Assembly (NCBI GenBank): GCA_963772375.1
Contig: CAVYXG010000001.1
Span: forward strand, 682,001-746,000
Direction: 5' to 3'
From: DATBHM01 sp963772375
Lineage (GTDB): Bacteria; Actinomycetota; UBA4738; JACQTL01
Length of the DNA stretch: 64,000 nucleotides
Shown: positions 31,447 to 40,497 of the stretch, piece by piece
Layout: each line of letters begins with the position of its first letter
How positions within the stretch are numbered: the stretch's first letter is position 1
The notes under the pieces: generated by a model
What the model was told of the DNA's origin: nothing
Databases searched by the model: none
Seen by the model: only the letters and a program-made list of their open reading frames with translations
Made by a program: the position numbers and the translations under genes

Positions 31447-33903
31447 CTACTCGCCGGTGACGATGCTGACCAGCTTGGGCGGGCGGACGATGACCCGCCG
31501 GGCCTCGCGCCCGTCCAGGGCCTGTTGGACGCGCTCGGAGCCCAGCGCGGCCGTCCGGCAGGCCACCTCGTCCGCCGCCGGGTCGACGTCGATGCGGTCG
31601 CGGACCCTGCCGTCGACCTGCACCACCAGCACGGCGTGGTCCTCCCGGGCCAGCGCCTCGTCGTACGACGGCCACGGTGACGCGTGCACGCTCACCTGCT
31701 CACCCAGTGTCACGCGCCACAGCTCCTCGGCGACGAACGGCGCCAGCGGCGCCATCATCGCCACCAGGGCCCTGACCGCGTCCGCCGCGCCCCCGCCCGC
31801 GTCGAGCGCGTGTCGGATCTCGTTGGTCAGCACCATCAGCTTCGACACGGCCACGTTGAACCGGAACCGCTCGAGGTCGTCGGTCACGGCCTTGACCGTC
31901 CGGTGCGTCAGCCGGACCAGCGCCTCGGGCTCGGCGGCGTCGCCCGCGTCGACGGCGTCGTGGACCGCCCGCCACGCCCTGCCCAGCCACCCGTACACAC
32001 CGGGCGGGCGGTTGGGGTCCGGGGCGATCAGCTTCCAGTCGATGTCGTCCTCGAACGGCCCGGCGAACAGCATGGTCAGGCGCAGCGTGTCGGCGCCCCA
32101 CCGGTCGACGATGGGCATGGGCTCGACGAGGTTCCCCTTGCTCTTGCTCATCGACGCGCCCCCGAAGATGACCTGGCCCTGGTTCATCATCCCGATGAAC
32201 GGCTCGACGAACGACAGCATCCCCATGTCGTGCAGAGCCTTGATGAAGAACCGCGAGTACAGCAGGTGCAGGATCGCGTGCTCGACCCCGCCCGTGTACT
32301 GGTTCACGGGCATCCAGGTCTCGGCCTCGCCCACGTCGAACGCCACGTCGTCGCGGTGCGGCGAGCAGTACCGGAGGAAGTACCAGGACGAGTCGACGAA
32401 CGTGTCCATCGTGTCGGTGTCCCGCTTCGCGGCGCCGCCGCACCTCGGACACTCGACGTTGACGAACCCGGCGTGGCGGGCCAGCGGGGACTCCCCGCCC
32501 GGGCGGAAGTCGACGTCGTCGGGCAGCAGGACCGGCAGCTGGTCCTCCGGCACCCCCACCTCGCCGCACGACGGGCAGTGGACGATCGGGATCGGCGCGC
32601 CCCAGTACCGCTGGCGCGAGATCAGCCAGTCGCGCAGCCGGAACGACACGGCCGCCTCCCCCAGGCCCTGTTCTGCCAGCCAGGCGATCACCCGCCCGAT
32701 GCTCTCCGGCGAGTGCACGCCGTTGAACGGACCGGAGTTCACCATCACGCCCTCGTGGTCGTGCGCCTCGGTCATCCGGTCGGGGTCGCGCGGCGCGCCC
32801 TCCTCGGGCTGGATGACCACGCGGATCGGCAGGTCGTGCTCCCGGGCGAACTCGAAGTCGCGCTGGTCGTGCGCCGGGACGCCCATGACCGCGCCGGTCC
32901 CGTACTCCATCAGCACGTAGGGCGCGACGAAGCACGGCACCCGGTCGCCGTTGACCGGGTTGACCGCGTGGACGCCGAGCGGCACGCCCTCCCGGGACTC
33001 GGCCTGTTCCCGGCTGGTCAGCGGCGTGGCCTGCAGGCGGTCGAGCATCGCGCGCGCCTCGGCCGACGCGCCCCCGGAATCGGCCAGCTTCGACACCAGC
33101 TCGTGTTCGGGCGCGAACACGAAGAAGGTCACGCCCCACAGCGTGTCGGGCCGGGTGGTGAACACGGTGACCCTGTCGCCGGTCTCCGCGATCTCGAATG
33201 TGACCCGCGCGCCCTCGGAGCGGCCGATCCAGTTCCGCTGCATCGTGACCACGCGCTCCGGCCACGTGGCCTCCACGGTGTCGAGATCGTCCAGCAGGCG
33301 CTGGGCGTAGTCGGTGATCTTGAAGAACCACTGCGTCAGGTCCTTGCGCACCACGGCCGTCCCGCAGCGCTCGCACGCGCCGTTGATGACCTGCTCGTTG
33401 GCGAGGACCGTCTGGTCGTGCGGGCACCAGTTGGTGGGGGCCTTCTTGCGGTAGGCGAGCCCGCGGTCGAACAGCTGCAGGAACAGCCACTGGGTCCATC
33501 GGTAGTACTCGGGATCGCAGGTGTTGAACTGCCGCGACCAGTCGAACGACATCCCCAGCCGCTTGAAGGTCGAACGCTGCTGGTCGATGTTGGCGTAGGT
33601 CCATTCCTTGGGATGGATGCCGCGCCTGATGGCCGCGTTCTCCGCGGGCAGGCCGAAGGCGTCCCAGCCGATGGGGTGGAGCACCTCGTTGCCACGCATG
33701 CGCTGGAACCGGGCGATGGTGTCGCCGCCGGAGAACGCCTCCGCGTGGCCCATGTGCAGGTCGCCCGAGGGGTACGGGAACATGTCGAGCGCGTAGAAGC
33801 GGGGCCGGCCGCCCTCGTCCGGCGTGGCGTACAGGCCCTCGTCGGCCCACGCCCGCACCCACCTGGGCTCGATCTCGCTCGGGTCGTACTGGCGCCTCGG
33901 CAT
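31447..33903 (-). CDS. leuS: Leucyl-tRNA synthetase
   Basis: Class I aminoacyl-tRNA synthetase charging tRNA-Leu, 818 residues. The HIGH motif appears as HMGH in PYPSGDLHMGHAEAF (about 50). The editing domain includes TTRPDTLWGVTFFV and VMGVPAHDQRDFEFA. The KMSKS loop is SMSKSKGN. A zinc-like CPSCGE and CPRCGG pair lies in the leucine-specific region. The ATG at 33903 is preceded by GGGGAGG and by a 50-base leader from a TATCCT element at 33967-33962. It is divergent from the zinc-ribbon gene at 34049. Confidence 0.97.
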   Translation of the reverse strand: MPRRQYDPSEIEPRWVRAWADEGLYATPDEGGRPRFYALDMFPYPSGDLHMGHAEAFSGGDTIARFQRMRGNEVLHPIGWDAFGLPAENAAIRRGIHPKEWTYANIDQQRSTFKRLGMSFDWSRQFNTCDPEYYRWTQWLFLQLFDRGLAYRKKAPTNWCPHDQTVLANEQVINGACERCGTAVVRKDLTQWFFKITDYAQRLLDDLDTVEATWPERVVTMQRNWIGRSEGARVTFEIAETGDRVTVFTTRPDTLWGVTFFVFAPEHELVSKLADSGGASAEARAMLDRLQATPLTSREQAESREGVPLGVHAVNPVNGDRVPCFVAPYVLMEYGTGAVMGVPAHDQRDFEFAREHDLPIRVVIQPEEGAPRDPDRMTEAHDHEGVMVNSGPFNGVHSPESIGRVIAWLAEQGLGEAAVSFRLRDWLISRQRYWGAPIPIVHCPSCGEVGVPEDQLPVLLPDDVDFRPGGESPLARHAGFVNVECPRCGGAAKRDTDTMDTFVDSSWYFLRYCSPHRDDVAFDVGEAETWMPVNQYTGGVEHAILHLLYSRFFIKALHDMGMLSFVEPFIGMMNQGQVIFGGASMSKSKGNLVEPMPIVDRWGADTLRLTMLFAGPFEDDIDWKLIAPDPNRPPGVYGWLGRAWRAVHDAVDAGDAAEPEALVRLTHRTVKAVTDDLERFRFNVAVSKLMVLTNEIRHALDAGGGAADAVRALVAMMAPLAPFVAEELWRVTLGEQVSVHASPWPSYDEALAREDHAVLVVQVDGRVRDRIDVDPAADEVACRTAALGSERVQQALDGREARRVIVRPPKLVSIVTGE

Positions 33904-33961
33904 TGCTCCGTCCTCCCCGCAGATGCGCAGAACCGGACGGCTCCTGCCCGCGGATTGACCA

Positions 33962-33967
33962 AGGATA
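33962..33967 (-). promoter_or_regulatory. -10-like hexamer of leuS
   Basis: TATCCT on the minus strand, about 60 bases upstream of the leuS ATG. The same hexamer precedes the luciferase-like gene at 43671. I found no T-box-like structure in the leader. Confidence 0.4.
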
Positions 33968-34048
33968 CCGGCAGCGATCGGAGGACCGGCGAGGGTTTCG
34001 CTCCGGGGGCGTTTTCCCCGGCATGCCCGGTGTGCTTCAATTCGCCCC

Positions 34049-34963
34049 ATGAAACGGTGCCCATACTGCGCAGAAGAGATTCGGGACGAGGCCATCAAGT
34101 GCCGGTGGTGCGGCAGCGACCTGACGCTGGCGCCCGCCGAGGTCGTCGCCCACCCGCCGTCGGAGCTCGCGGAGGGGGGGTCGGGCGCCGGAGCGGCTGC
34201 CGCGGCCGCCGCGTCGCTCTCCGCCGACGCCGAGAACGAGGAACGGGAGATCGCGGCCGAGGACGACCTCGACGCGGGATCGTCCGTCGAGGCGGAGGAC
34301 ACGTTGTCCCCTGCGGCGATGACCCCGGTGGTCACGCCCGAGTCCTCGAGCCCCGAGCCGGTCGCGGCGGGGATGGACGACGCGGGGACGGCCGGGTCCT
34401 CACCGACCCCGTCCCCGATGATCCCCTCCATCTCGGAGCCCGCCGCGTCGGCCACTCCGCCGCCCGTCGAGGAGAAGCCCCACATCGAGGCGACCCGGGT
34501 GATGCCCATCCCGACCAACCTCGGTGCGGCCGGGGCGGGAGCCGGTGGTGCGGCGGCCACGCCCGCCGCAACACCCACCCCCCAGGCGGGGTACGGAACG
34601 CCCCAGCAGGCCACGCCGCAGCAGGGGTACGGCCAGCAGCCGCAGCAGTCGTGGCAGCAGCCCGCCGCCCAGCAGGGCTACGGGCAGCAGCCTCCGGTGG
34701 CCGCGCAGCCCGCGGCCGCGGCCGCGGCCGCCCAGCCGGCGGCTCCGACGATCGAGCCGGCCCGGACACCGTCACCCAGCCCGGCGCTGACGTTCTCCCA
34801 CGAGGGGCCCAGGTACATCCTCGGGTACAGCAACGAGTACTTCGGGATCTGGGACAAGGCCGCCCCCGGCCCGCCGGTCGCGCGGTTCGCGCGGACGGAG
34901 CAGGGGTGGCAGGAGGCCTGGAACGCCCTCGTCGGCTACGAGATGAGGGCGGCGGGCAGGTAG
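34049..34963 (+). CDS. Zinc-ribbon protein with disordered linker and unknown C-terminal domain
   Basis: Unknown function, 304 residues. A zinc ribbon (C4-x2-C7 and C18-x2-C21, CPYCAEEIRDEAIKCRWCG) starts the protein. Roughly 200 residues of low-complexity Ala/Glu then Pro/Gln/Gly sequence follow, including repeated GYGQQP-like units (about 180-235). The end is a compact domain beginning PALTFSHEGPRYILGYSNEY and continuing FGIWDKAAPGPPVARFARTE and GWQEAWNALVGYE. The C-terminal domain looks like a small conserved beta-alpha module, but I cannot name it. The next gene, 17 bp on, encodes a membrane protein; the pair may form an operon. Confidence 0.75.
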   Translation: MKRCPYCAEEIRDEAIKCRWCGSDLTLAPAEVVAHPPSELAEGGSGAGAAAAAAASLSADAENEEREIAAEDDLDAGSSVEAEDTLSPAAMTPVVTPESSSPEPVAAGMDDAGTAGSSPTPSPMIPSISEPAASATPPPVEEKPHIEATRVMPIPTNLGAAGAGAGGAAATPAATPTPQAGYGTPQQATPQQGYGQQPQQSWQQPAAQQGYGQQPPVAAQPAAAAAAAQPAAPTIEPARTPSPSPALTFSHEGPRYILGYSNEYFGIWDKAAPGPPVARFARTEQGWQEAWNALVGYEMRAAGR

Positions 34964-34979
34964 AGCGGGGCCCGGGCCC

Positions 34980-35498
34980 GTGCTGGCGACGCTCGACAGC
35001 TTCTACGGCGCCATGGCGCAGGTCGCCTTCACGCTGCTCGGCCTGTGGTGGGTCGTGGTGCAGTTCAAGTACCAGGACTTCATGCGCGACCGGCGCCGGC
35101 GGCTCCAGGCCTACGACACGTCGCTGTACTTCGTCCTGCCCGGGATCATGAGCCTCATCTCGCTGCTCTCCTCGTCCGGGCTGCTGTGGCGGATCACGTT
35201 CAGCCTGGCGGCGGTGCTGGGGGCGGTCGAAGCGGTGTTCCTGCTGAGCACGACCCGCCGGCAGCAGGGGTCGCGCATCTGGCGGAGCGCACACTACGCG
35301 GGCTGCGCGCTGTACGTCCTGGTGGCGCTGTTGGCGATGTTCCCGGTCATCTTGAAGAAGCTCGGACTCGAGGTCGCCACCCTGCAGGTCGAGGGGGTGT
35401 TCCTCGCGCTGATCGTATTCCTGGGCGTGCAGTCGACGTGGATCCAGTTCTCCCAGACAGACCAGGCGCGCGGCGGCAAGCGCGAGTTCATCCCGTAG
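34980..35498 (+). CDS. Hypothetical membrane protein, four to five helices
   Basis: 172 residues with hydrophobic segments near 8-28 (YGAMAQVAFTLLGLWWVVVQ), 48-68, 72-92 (LLWRITFSLAAVLGAVEAVF), 107-125 and 135-155. The basic loop FMRDRRRRLQ would face the cytoplasm by the positive-inside rule. It is not recognised. The GTG start at 34980 follows the zinc-ribbon gene by 16 bp and has no clear ribosome site, so it may depend on translation of its neighbour. Confidence 0.7.
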   Translation: MLATLDSFYGAMAQVAFTLLGLWWVVVQFKYQDFMRDRRRRLQAYDTSLYFVLPGIMSLISLLSSSGLLWRITFSLAAVLGAVEAVFLLSTTRRQQGSRIWRSAHYAGCALYVLVALLAMFPVILKKLGLEVATLQVEGVFLALIVFLGVQSTWIQFSQTDQARGGKREFIP

Positions 35499-35520
35499 CG
35501 CGGGTCAGTGGGCGGGGCCC

Positions 35521-38500
35521 TCATCCGGCGGACTCGACGGGATCGGCGACGTTCACCACACCCATCGAACGGAGCGACGCCCCCGCGGCCGACGCCCGTT
35601 CCCGGGCTTCCTGCGGACGTCCGAGCGCCGCGAGACAGCGCGCCGCGTCCATCCCCGCGAGGTCCCGTTCGATCACCACTCCCTGGTCGCGCCACCGTCC
35701 CTCCGCGCCATCGAAGGCCCGCAGCGCCTCCTCGAAGCGCCGCTCGGCAGCGAGCACGAGCCCCCGTCCGGTTGCCGCCGCGGCCTCCTGCCGGAGGGAC
35801 GTCCCACCGAGGTCCGCCGCCAATTCCGCGGCCAGGCGGGTGTTCCCGGCGGCGATGGCGGCACGGACGACGGGCGGGCCGTAGATCTCGCGGTAGACGG
35901 TCCGCCTCCCCCTGGCGGCGGCCCGGAACTCCCCTGCCAGCTCGATCGCAGCGGTCCGGTCGGCGGCCGCCGCGGATGCGGCGGCCGCCGCCGCGAGCGC
36001 CGGGAGCAGGAACTGCAGGTCCTGGGCGTCCCGGGCGTCCGCGAGCGTCGCATCGCGGCGTTCCAGCGCCTCGCCCACCCGGCCCCGGTAGACGAGGACG
36101 GGGATCCTCGCGGCGTGGACCAGCCCGGTGATCTGCGTCCCTCCGGCGGCAAGGTCCTCGGCGAGCAGCCGATGCCCCAGCGTGAGCAGTTCGTCCCACC
36201 GCCCGAGATCGAACAACATCCCAAGCCGGGCGGCCCGGGACCACATCGCCGCCCCTGTCAGCCCGCGGCGGTCCGCCAGGTGCACCCCGAGAAGCTCCTC
36301 GTCGTTGCCCGCCGCCGGCCCCTCGAGGAGCCACCGCCACTCGGCCAGCCAGGAATGCGCGACGGCGGCGTCCATGGCGAGTCCCTCCCGTTCGGCCATG
36401 GCCACGGACTCACGGAGGTCGGCGACGCCATCGAGGTCCCCCAGCGCGCACCGTGCGTCGCCGCGGATCTGCAGGGCCATGATCCTCGCCTCGTCGGTCG
36501 GTGCTCCGGCGAGGGCCCGTTCGCTCCACTCGAGCGCCTCCTCGACGCGCCCGGAGAGCGAGGCATCCTCCCCCAGGGCGGCGTGGGCGAGCGAGAGCTC
36601 GGCGCCGGCGCCCGGGGTCCCCTCGAGCAGCCGGACCGCCTCGTGGAGCGTCTCCCGGGCCCGATCACCCTGCCCCCGCGCGCCGAGCTGCATGCTCAAG
36701 CGGAGGTTCGCCTCGCCGGCGCCGGCCCGGTCGTTCTCCTGCAGGAACAGCGCGGCCGCCTCCTCGAGCATCCTGACCACGTCGTCGCTGGGGATTCGGC
36801 CGGACCGCCGTCCGTACCGGGCCCCAGCGACGAGCAGAGGTGCGCGGCCGGGATCGGTCGGCGACACGAGCTCCAGGGCCCGCAGGAAGTATCCGGTCGC
36901 CCGGCCGGCGTCGAGCTGGCCCGAGCGGTTGCCGGCCATCGTCAGGAACCGAACCGCGGACGCGACGGCGGCGGCGTCCGGTGCGTCGCCGGCCGCCGTC
37001 GTGAAGTCGATGGCAACCGAATAGTGGTGGGCGAGCGCCTCCGCTCGCTCCACCGACCGCTCGCCGAGTGCTTCCTCCAGCCACCGCGCGGCCGCGAGGT
37101 GGCGGTCGGCCCGCCGACGTCGCGGGATCTGTCCGTAGGCGACATCGCGGATGACCGCGTGCGTGCACGAGAACTCACGCCGGCCGGGCAGGGAGGACGG
37201 CTGCTCCCGGATCAGCCCCCGGGACACCAGGGACCCGAACGCGGACTCGATGCCGGCCGCGTCCTCGCCGGACACCACCCGCACCGCATCAGGCCAGAAT
37301 GTGTCGCCGATCACGGCGGCGGCCTGGAGGAGCCTCCGGCCGGCCGGGGGCAGGAGATCGATCCGGGCCGCCACCACGGCCTGGACGGTGTCGGGCACCG
37401 CGTCGCGAACCGACCTGCCGCCGGTCTCCTCGAACATCCGGGCGAGCTCCCGCGCGAACAGCGGGTTGCCCCCGGCGCGACTTGTCAGTGCCGCCCGGTC
37501 GTCATCCGGCACCCGCCCCGCCACCCCGCCGAGCAGCTCGCCGACCTCCTCCTCCGACAGGCGGGCCACCCGGATCAGGGCGGTACCGTCGGGCCGGCTC
37601 GTTGCGTCCCGCCATTCGTCGTGGCGGTCGAACAGCTCCTCCCGCGCCGTGCACACCACGAGGACGGGCGTCCCGGCGAGCGCGCGCGTCAGGTGCAGGG
37701 CGAGGGCGTTCATCGCCGGCTCGGCGAAGTGCAGGTCCTCCAGCACGAGGACCATCGGCCCGCTCCCGGCGAGCCCTCGGAGGAATCGCTCGCAGGCGCC
37801 GAAGAGCTCCTCTCGATCCGCCTCGGCCGGGCCGTCGCCACCGGGAACGACCAGGGGAGCCAGCCGCGACCGCAGCCAGGACCGGTCGACGGTGTCGCCC
37901 TCGATGCGTCCGACCATCCCGTCGAGCGCGGACCCCACCTCCTCGGCTTCGGCGTCCTCGCCGAGGCCGAGGGCCCCCAGCACGACCTCGCGGAACGCAA
38001 GAAACGTCGCCGCCTCACCGTAGGGTGGACAGGCACCCTGCAACCAGAGCGGGTGGCCGTTCCCGCCGATCCGAACGCGGAACTCCGCGACGAGCCGGCT
38101 CTTCCCGATCCCCGCCTCGCCGAGGACGACCGCCCCACGGCCAGATCCGGTCTGACCGACCGAAGCCCACGCGGCCTCCAGCGCGCGGAGCTCCCCGTCG
38201 CGGCCGACGAACGGCCCGGCTTCGACTGCGGATGCCGCGCGGACCGCGTGGACCCTCCACACACGAAGCGGTTCGGCCTTGCCTTTCACGGCGACGGCTT
38301 CCATGACGCTGGCGTCGATCGCCGACTCGACCCGATGGTGCGCCCCCTCACCCACCACAACCCCTCCCGACGGAGCGACCGACTGGAGCCGGGAGGCGGT
38401 GTTGACGACGTCGCCGACCACGTTCTCCCCGATCTGCGGACCGGTGGCGAGCGTCACGACCGCCTCGCCGGTCTCGACCGCCGCGCGCACCTCGAACGCC

Positions 38501-38898
38501 CGTTCCGGGTCGGTCCTGCCGAGCTCGCCGACGCGGCGCTGAATCGCGAGCGCGGCCCGGATCGCGCGATGGGGGTCGTCCTCGTGGATCGCCGGTACGC
38601 CGAACACCCCCATCGCCGCGTCGCCGATGAACTTGTCGAGCGTGCCGCCGTGGCGTTCGATCTCCTCCTTGGCGATCCGGTGGAACGGCACGAGCGTTCC
38701 CCGGATGTCCTCGGGGTCGGCGCGGTCGGACCGTGCCGTGAACCCGACCAGGTCGGCGAACAGGATCGATACCACCCGCCGCTCCTCGCGGGGCGGCACG
38801 GGACTTGCGCCCGGTTCGTCGGCGAGGGGTGTCGCGCAGATCATGCAGAACCGGGCCCGGTCGGAGTTCTCCTCCCCGCAGCTCGGACATCGGCGCAT
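35521..38898 (-). CDS. Zinc-ribbon / class III cyclase / AAA ATPase / TPR signalling protein
   Basis: Third member of the family in this window, 1125 residues, on the opposite strand. The order is zinc ribbon (CPSCGEENSDRARFCMICAT), cyclase domain with both metal Asp (LFADLVGFT; FIGDAAMGVFG) and NTASRLQ, ATPase with Walker A GEAGIGKSRLVAEF near 258 and LVLEDLHFAE, then about 550 residues of TPR-like helices. The catalytic residues are intact, so cyclase activity is plausible. The ATG at 38898 has TAGACT nine bases upstream and no ribosome site. It is divergent from the monooxygenase at 38971 with a shared 72-bp promoter region, so it might regulate that gene (inference). Confidence 0.9.
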   Translation of the reverse strand: MRRCPSCGEENSDRARFCMICATPLADEPGASPVPPREERRVVSILFADLVGFTARSDRADPEDIRGTLVPFHRIAKEEIERHGGTLDKFIGDAAMGVFGVPAIHEDDPHRAIRAALAIQRRVGELGRTDPERAFEVRAAVETGEAVVTLATGPQIGENVVGDVVNTASRLQSVAPSGGVVVGEGAHHRVESAIDASVMEAVAVKGKAEPLRVWRVHAVRAASAVEAGPFVGRDGELRALEAAWASVGQTGSGRGAVVLGEAGIGKSRLVAEFRVRIGGNGHPLWLQGACPPYGEAATFLAFREVVLGALGLGEDAEAEEVGSALDGMVGRIEGDTVDRSWLRSRLAPLVVPGGDGPAEADREELFGACERFLRGLAGSGPMVLVLEDLHFAEPAMNALALHLTRALAGTPVLVVCTAREELFDRHDEWRDATSRPDGTALIRVARLSEEEVGELLGGVAGRVPDDDRAALTSRAGGNPLFARELARMFEETGGRSVRDAVPDTVQAVVAARIDLLPPAGRRLLQAAAVIGDTFWPDAVRVVSGEDAAGIESAFGSLVSRGLIREQPSSLPGRREFSCTHAVIRDVAYGQIPRRRRADRHLAAARWLEEALGERSVERAEALAHHYSVAIDFTTAAGDAPDAAAVASAVRFLTMAGNRSGQLDAGRATGYFLRALELVSPTDPGRAPLLVAGARYGRRSGRIPSDDVVRMLEEAAALFLQENDRAGAGEANLRLSMQLGARGQGDRARETLHEAVRLLEGTPGAGAELSLAHAALGEDASLSGRVEEALEWSERALAGAPTDEARIMALQIRGDARCALGDLDGVADLRESVAMAEREGLAMDAAVAHSWLAEWRWLLEGPAAGNDEELLGVHLADRRGLTGAAMWSRAARLGMLFDLGRWDELLTLGHRLLAEDLAAGGTQITGLVHAARIPVLVYRGRVGEALERRDATLADARDAQDLQFLLPALAAAAAASAAAADRTAAIELAGEFRAAARGRRTVYREIYGPPVVRAAIAAGNTRLAAELAADLGGTSLRQEAAAATGRGLVLAAERRFEEALRAFDGAEGRWRDQGVVIERDLAGMDAARCLAALGRPQEARERASAAGASLRSMGVVNVADPVESAG

Positions 38899-38907
38899 GG
38901 CGCGCGC

Positions 38908-38913
38908 AGTCTA
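38908..38913 (-). promoter_or_regulatory. -10-like hexamer of the third cyclase gene
   Basis: TAGACT on the minus strand, nine bases before the ATG at 38898. It is the same hexamer as before the degenerate copy at 11396. Confidence 0.45.
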
Positions 38914-38958
38914 GGCGCGCTCGGAGCCCCGTCCATGTACGCGGCCGCCCGAACAAGG

Positions 38959-38964
38959 CACACT
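38959..38964 (+). promoter_or_regulatory. -10-like hexamer of the monooxygenase gene
   Basis: CACACT ends six bases before the ATG at 38971. It is a weaker match than TACACT, but the spacing is that of the other proposed leaderless starts. Confidence 0.35.
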
Positions 38965-38970
38965 CACGCC

Positions 38971-40494
38971 ATGTCGGACGTTCGAACGGCTTCAAGGGAT
39001 GTCGCGCCGGGCGATGCGGTCCCGGAAGTCGTCGACGTCGCGGTCGTCGGGAGCGGGTTCGGCGGACTGGCCGCCGCCGTCGCGCTGCACGAGGCGGGGC
39101 GCGACTTCGTCGTTTTGGAGCGCGGCGACGACATCGGCGGCACGTGGCGCGACAACGCCTACCCGGGGTGCGCGTGCGACGTCCCCAGCCACCTGTACTC
39201 GTTCTCGTTCGCGCCCAACCCCGAATGGAGCCGGTCGTTCTCGTTCCAGCCGGAGATTCTCGACTACCTCCGCGACGTCGCCCGCCGGTACGGGGTGCTG
39301 CCACGCGTCCGGTTCGGGGCCGAGGTGCTCGCCGCACGGTGGGATCGCGACGCGCTGCGGTGGCGGATCGATACCAGCCGGGGGTGGCTGACCGCGCGGG
39401 TCCTGGTGGTGGGGACGGGTCCGCTCTCGGAGCCGAGCATCCCACGCATCCCGGGCCTCGCCGGGTTCGATGGGCGGGCGTTCCACTCCGCGCGGTGGCC
39501 CCGCGATCTCGACCTGACCGGCCAGCGAGTCGCCGTGGTCGGGACCGGCGCGTCCGCGATCCAGTTCGTGCCGCACGTGCAGCGGGCGGCGTCGCACCTG
39601 ACGGTGTTCCAGCGGACGGCGCCGTGGGTCCTCCCCCGGCGGGACCGCGACCTGGCCCCTCGCGAACGCCGGCTGTTGCGGCGATATCCGGAGGTGCAGC
39701 GGCTGTGGCGCTCGGGCATCTACTGGTGGCGGGAGAGCTGGCTCCTGGGATTCACGAGGTACGACTGGCTGATGGCGATCGGCGAGCGCTACGCGCGGTT
39801 CGTCATGTGGCGGCAGGTCCCGGACCAGGAGCTCCGTGCGAAGCTCACCCCGACGTACCGCCTGGGGTGCAAGCGGGTCCTCCTGGCGAACGACTACTAC
39901 CCCGCGCTCGTACGGCCCAACGTCGAGGTGGTCACCGACCGCATCGCCGAGGTCACGCCGGACGCGATCGTCACCGAGGACGCCGCCGGCGCACGACGGG
40001 AGCATCCGGTCGACTCCATCGTCTTCGGGACCGGGTTCCACGCGACCGATCAGCCGATCGCCGAGCGCATCCGCGGCGGCGCCGGGCGGTCCCTCGCGGA
40101 GCACTGGTCCGAGCGCAGCATGTCCGCGGTGCACGGGGTCACGGTGGCGGGGTTCCCCAACCTGTTCCTGCTGGTCGGGCCGAACACCGCCCTCGGCCAT
40201 TCCTCGATCGTGCTGATGATCGAGGCCCAGGCCGGGTACGTGGTCGACGCCCTGCGGCGCATGGACGCCGACGGGGTCGTCGCGATCGAACCCACTCCGG
40301 ATGCCGAACGAGCCTACGCGGACCGCATGCAGCGCGAGCTGGCCGGGACCGTGTGGAACTCCGGCGGCTGCGCCAGCTGGTACCTCGACGACCACGGCCG
40401 GAACACCACGCTGTGGCCGACGTTCACGTTCTCCTACCGTCGGGAGCTCGCCCGGTTCGACCCGGGGAACTACCTGGCGCATCGGCCGCGCTGA
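38971..40494 (+). CDS. Baeyer-Villiger-type flavin monooxygenase
   Basis: FAD- and NADPH-dependent monooxygenase of 507 residues that inserts oxygen next to a ketone or oxidises heteroatoms. It has the FAD-binding GSGFGGLAAAVAL near residue 27 and GGTWRDNAYPGCACDVPSH. The type I Baeyer-Villiger fingerprint F-x-G-x3-H-x3-W appears as FDGRAFHSARWP, followed by the NADP-binding GTGASAIQFVP. The ATG at 38971 is preferred to one at 38935 because of the adjacent -10-like element. It ends only three bases before the convergent YceI gene. The substrate cannot be predicted. Confidence 0.9.
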   Translation: MSDVRTASRDVAPGDAVPEVVDVAVVGSGFGGLAAAVALHEAGRDFVVLERGDDIGGTWRDNAYPGCACDVPSHLYSFSFAPNPEWSRSFSFQPEILDYLRDVARRYGVLPRVRFGAEVLAARWDRDALRWRIDTSRGWLTARVLVVGTGPLSEPSIPRIPGLAGFDGRAFHSARWPRDLDLTGQRVAVVGTGASAIQFVPHVQRAASHLTVFQRTAPWVLPRRDRDLAPRERRLLRRYPEVQRLWRSGIYWWRESWLLGFTRYDWLMAIGERYARFVMWRQVPDQELRAKLTPTYRLGCKRVLLANDYYPALVRPNVEVVTDRIAEVTPDAIVTEDAAGARREHPVDSIVFGTGFHATDQPIAERIRGGAGRSLAEHWSERSMSAVHGVTVAGFPNLFLLVGPNTALGHSSIVLMIEAQAGYVVDALRRMDADGVVAIEPTPDAERAYADRMQRELAGTVWNSGGCASWYLDDHGRNTTLWPTFTFSYRRELARFDPGNYLAHRPR

Positions 40495-40497
40495 TCG

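Noticed and set aside
36115..38970. Long N-terminal extension of the monooxygenase frame into the cyclase gene
   Set aside because: It is the antisense of the cyclase gene; a start with a -10 element and the FAD-binding domain lies at 38971.
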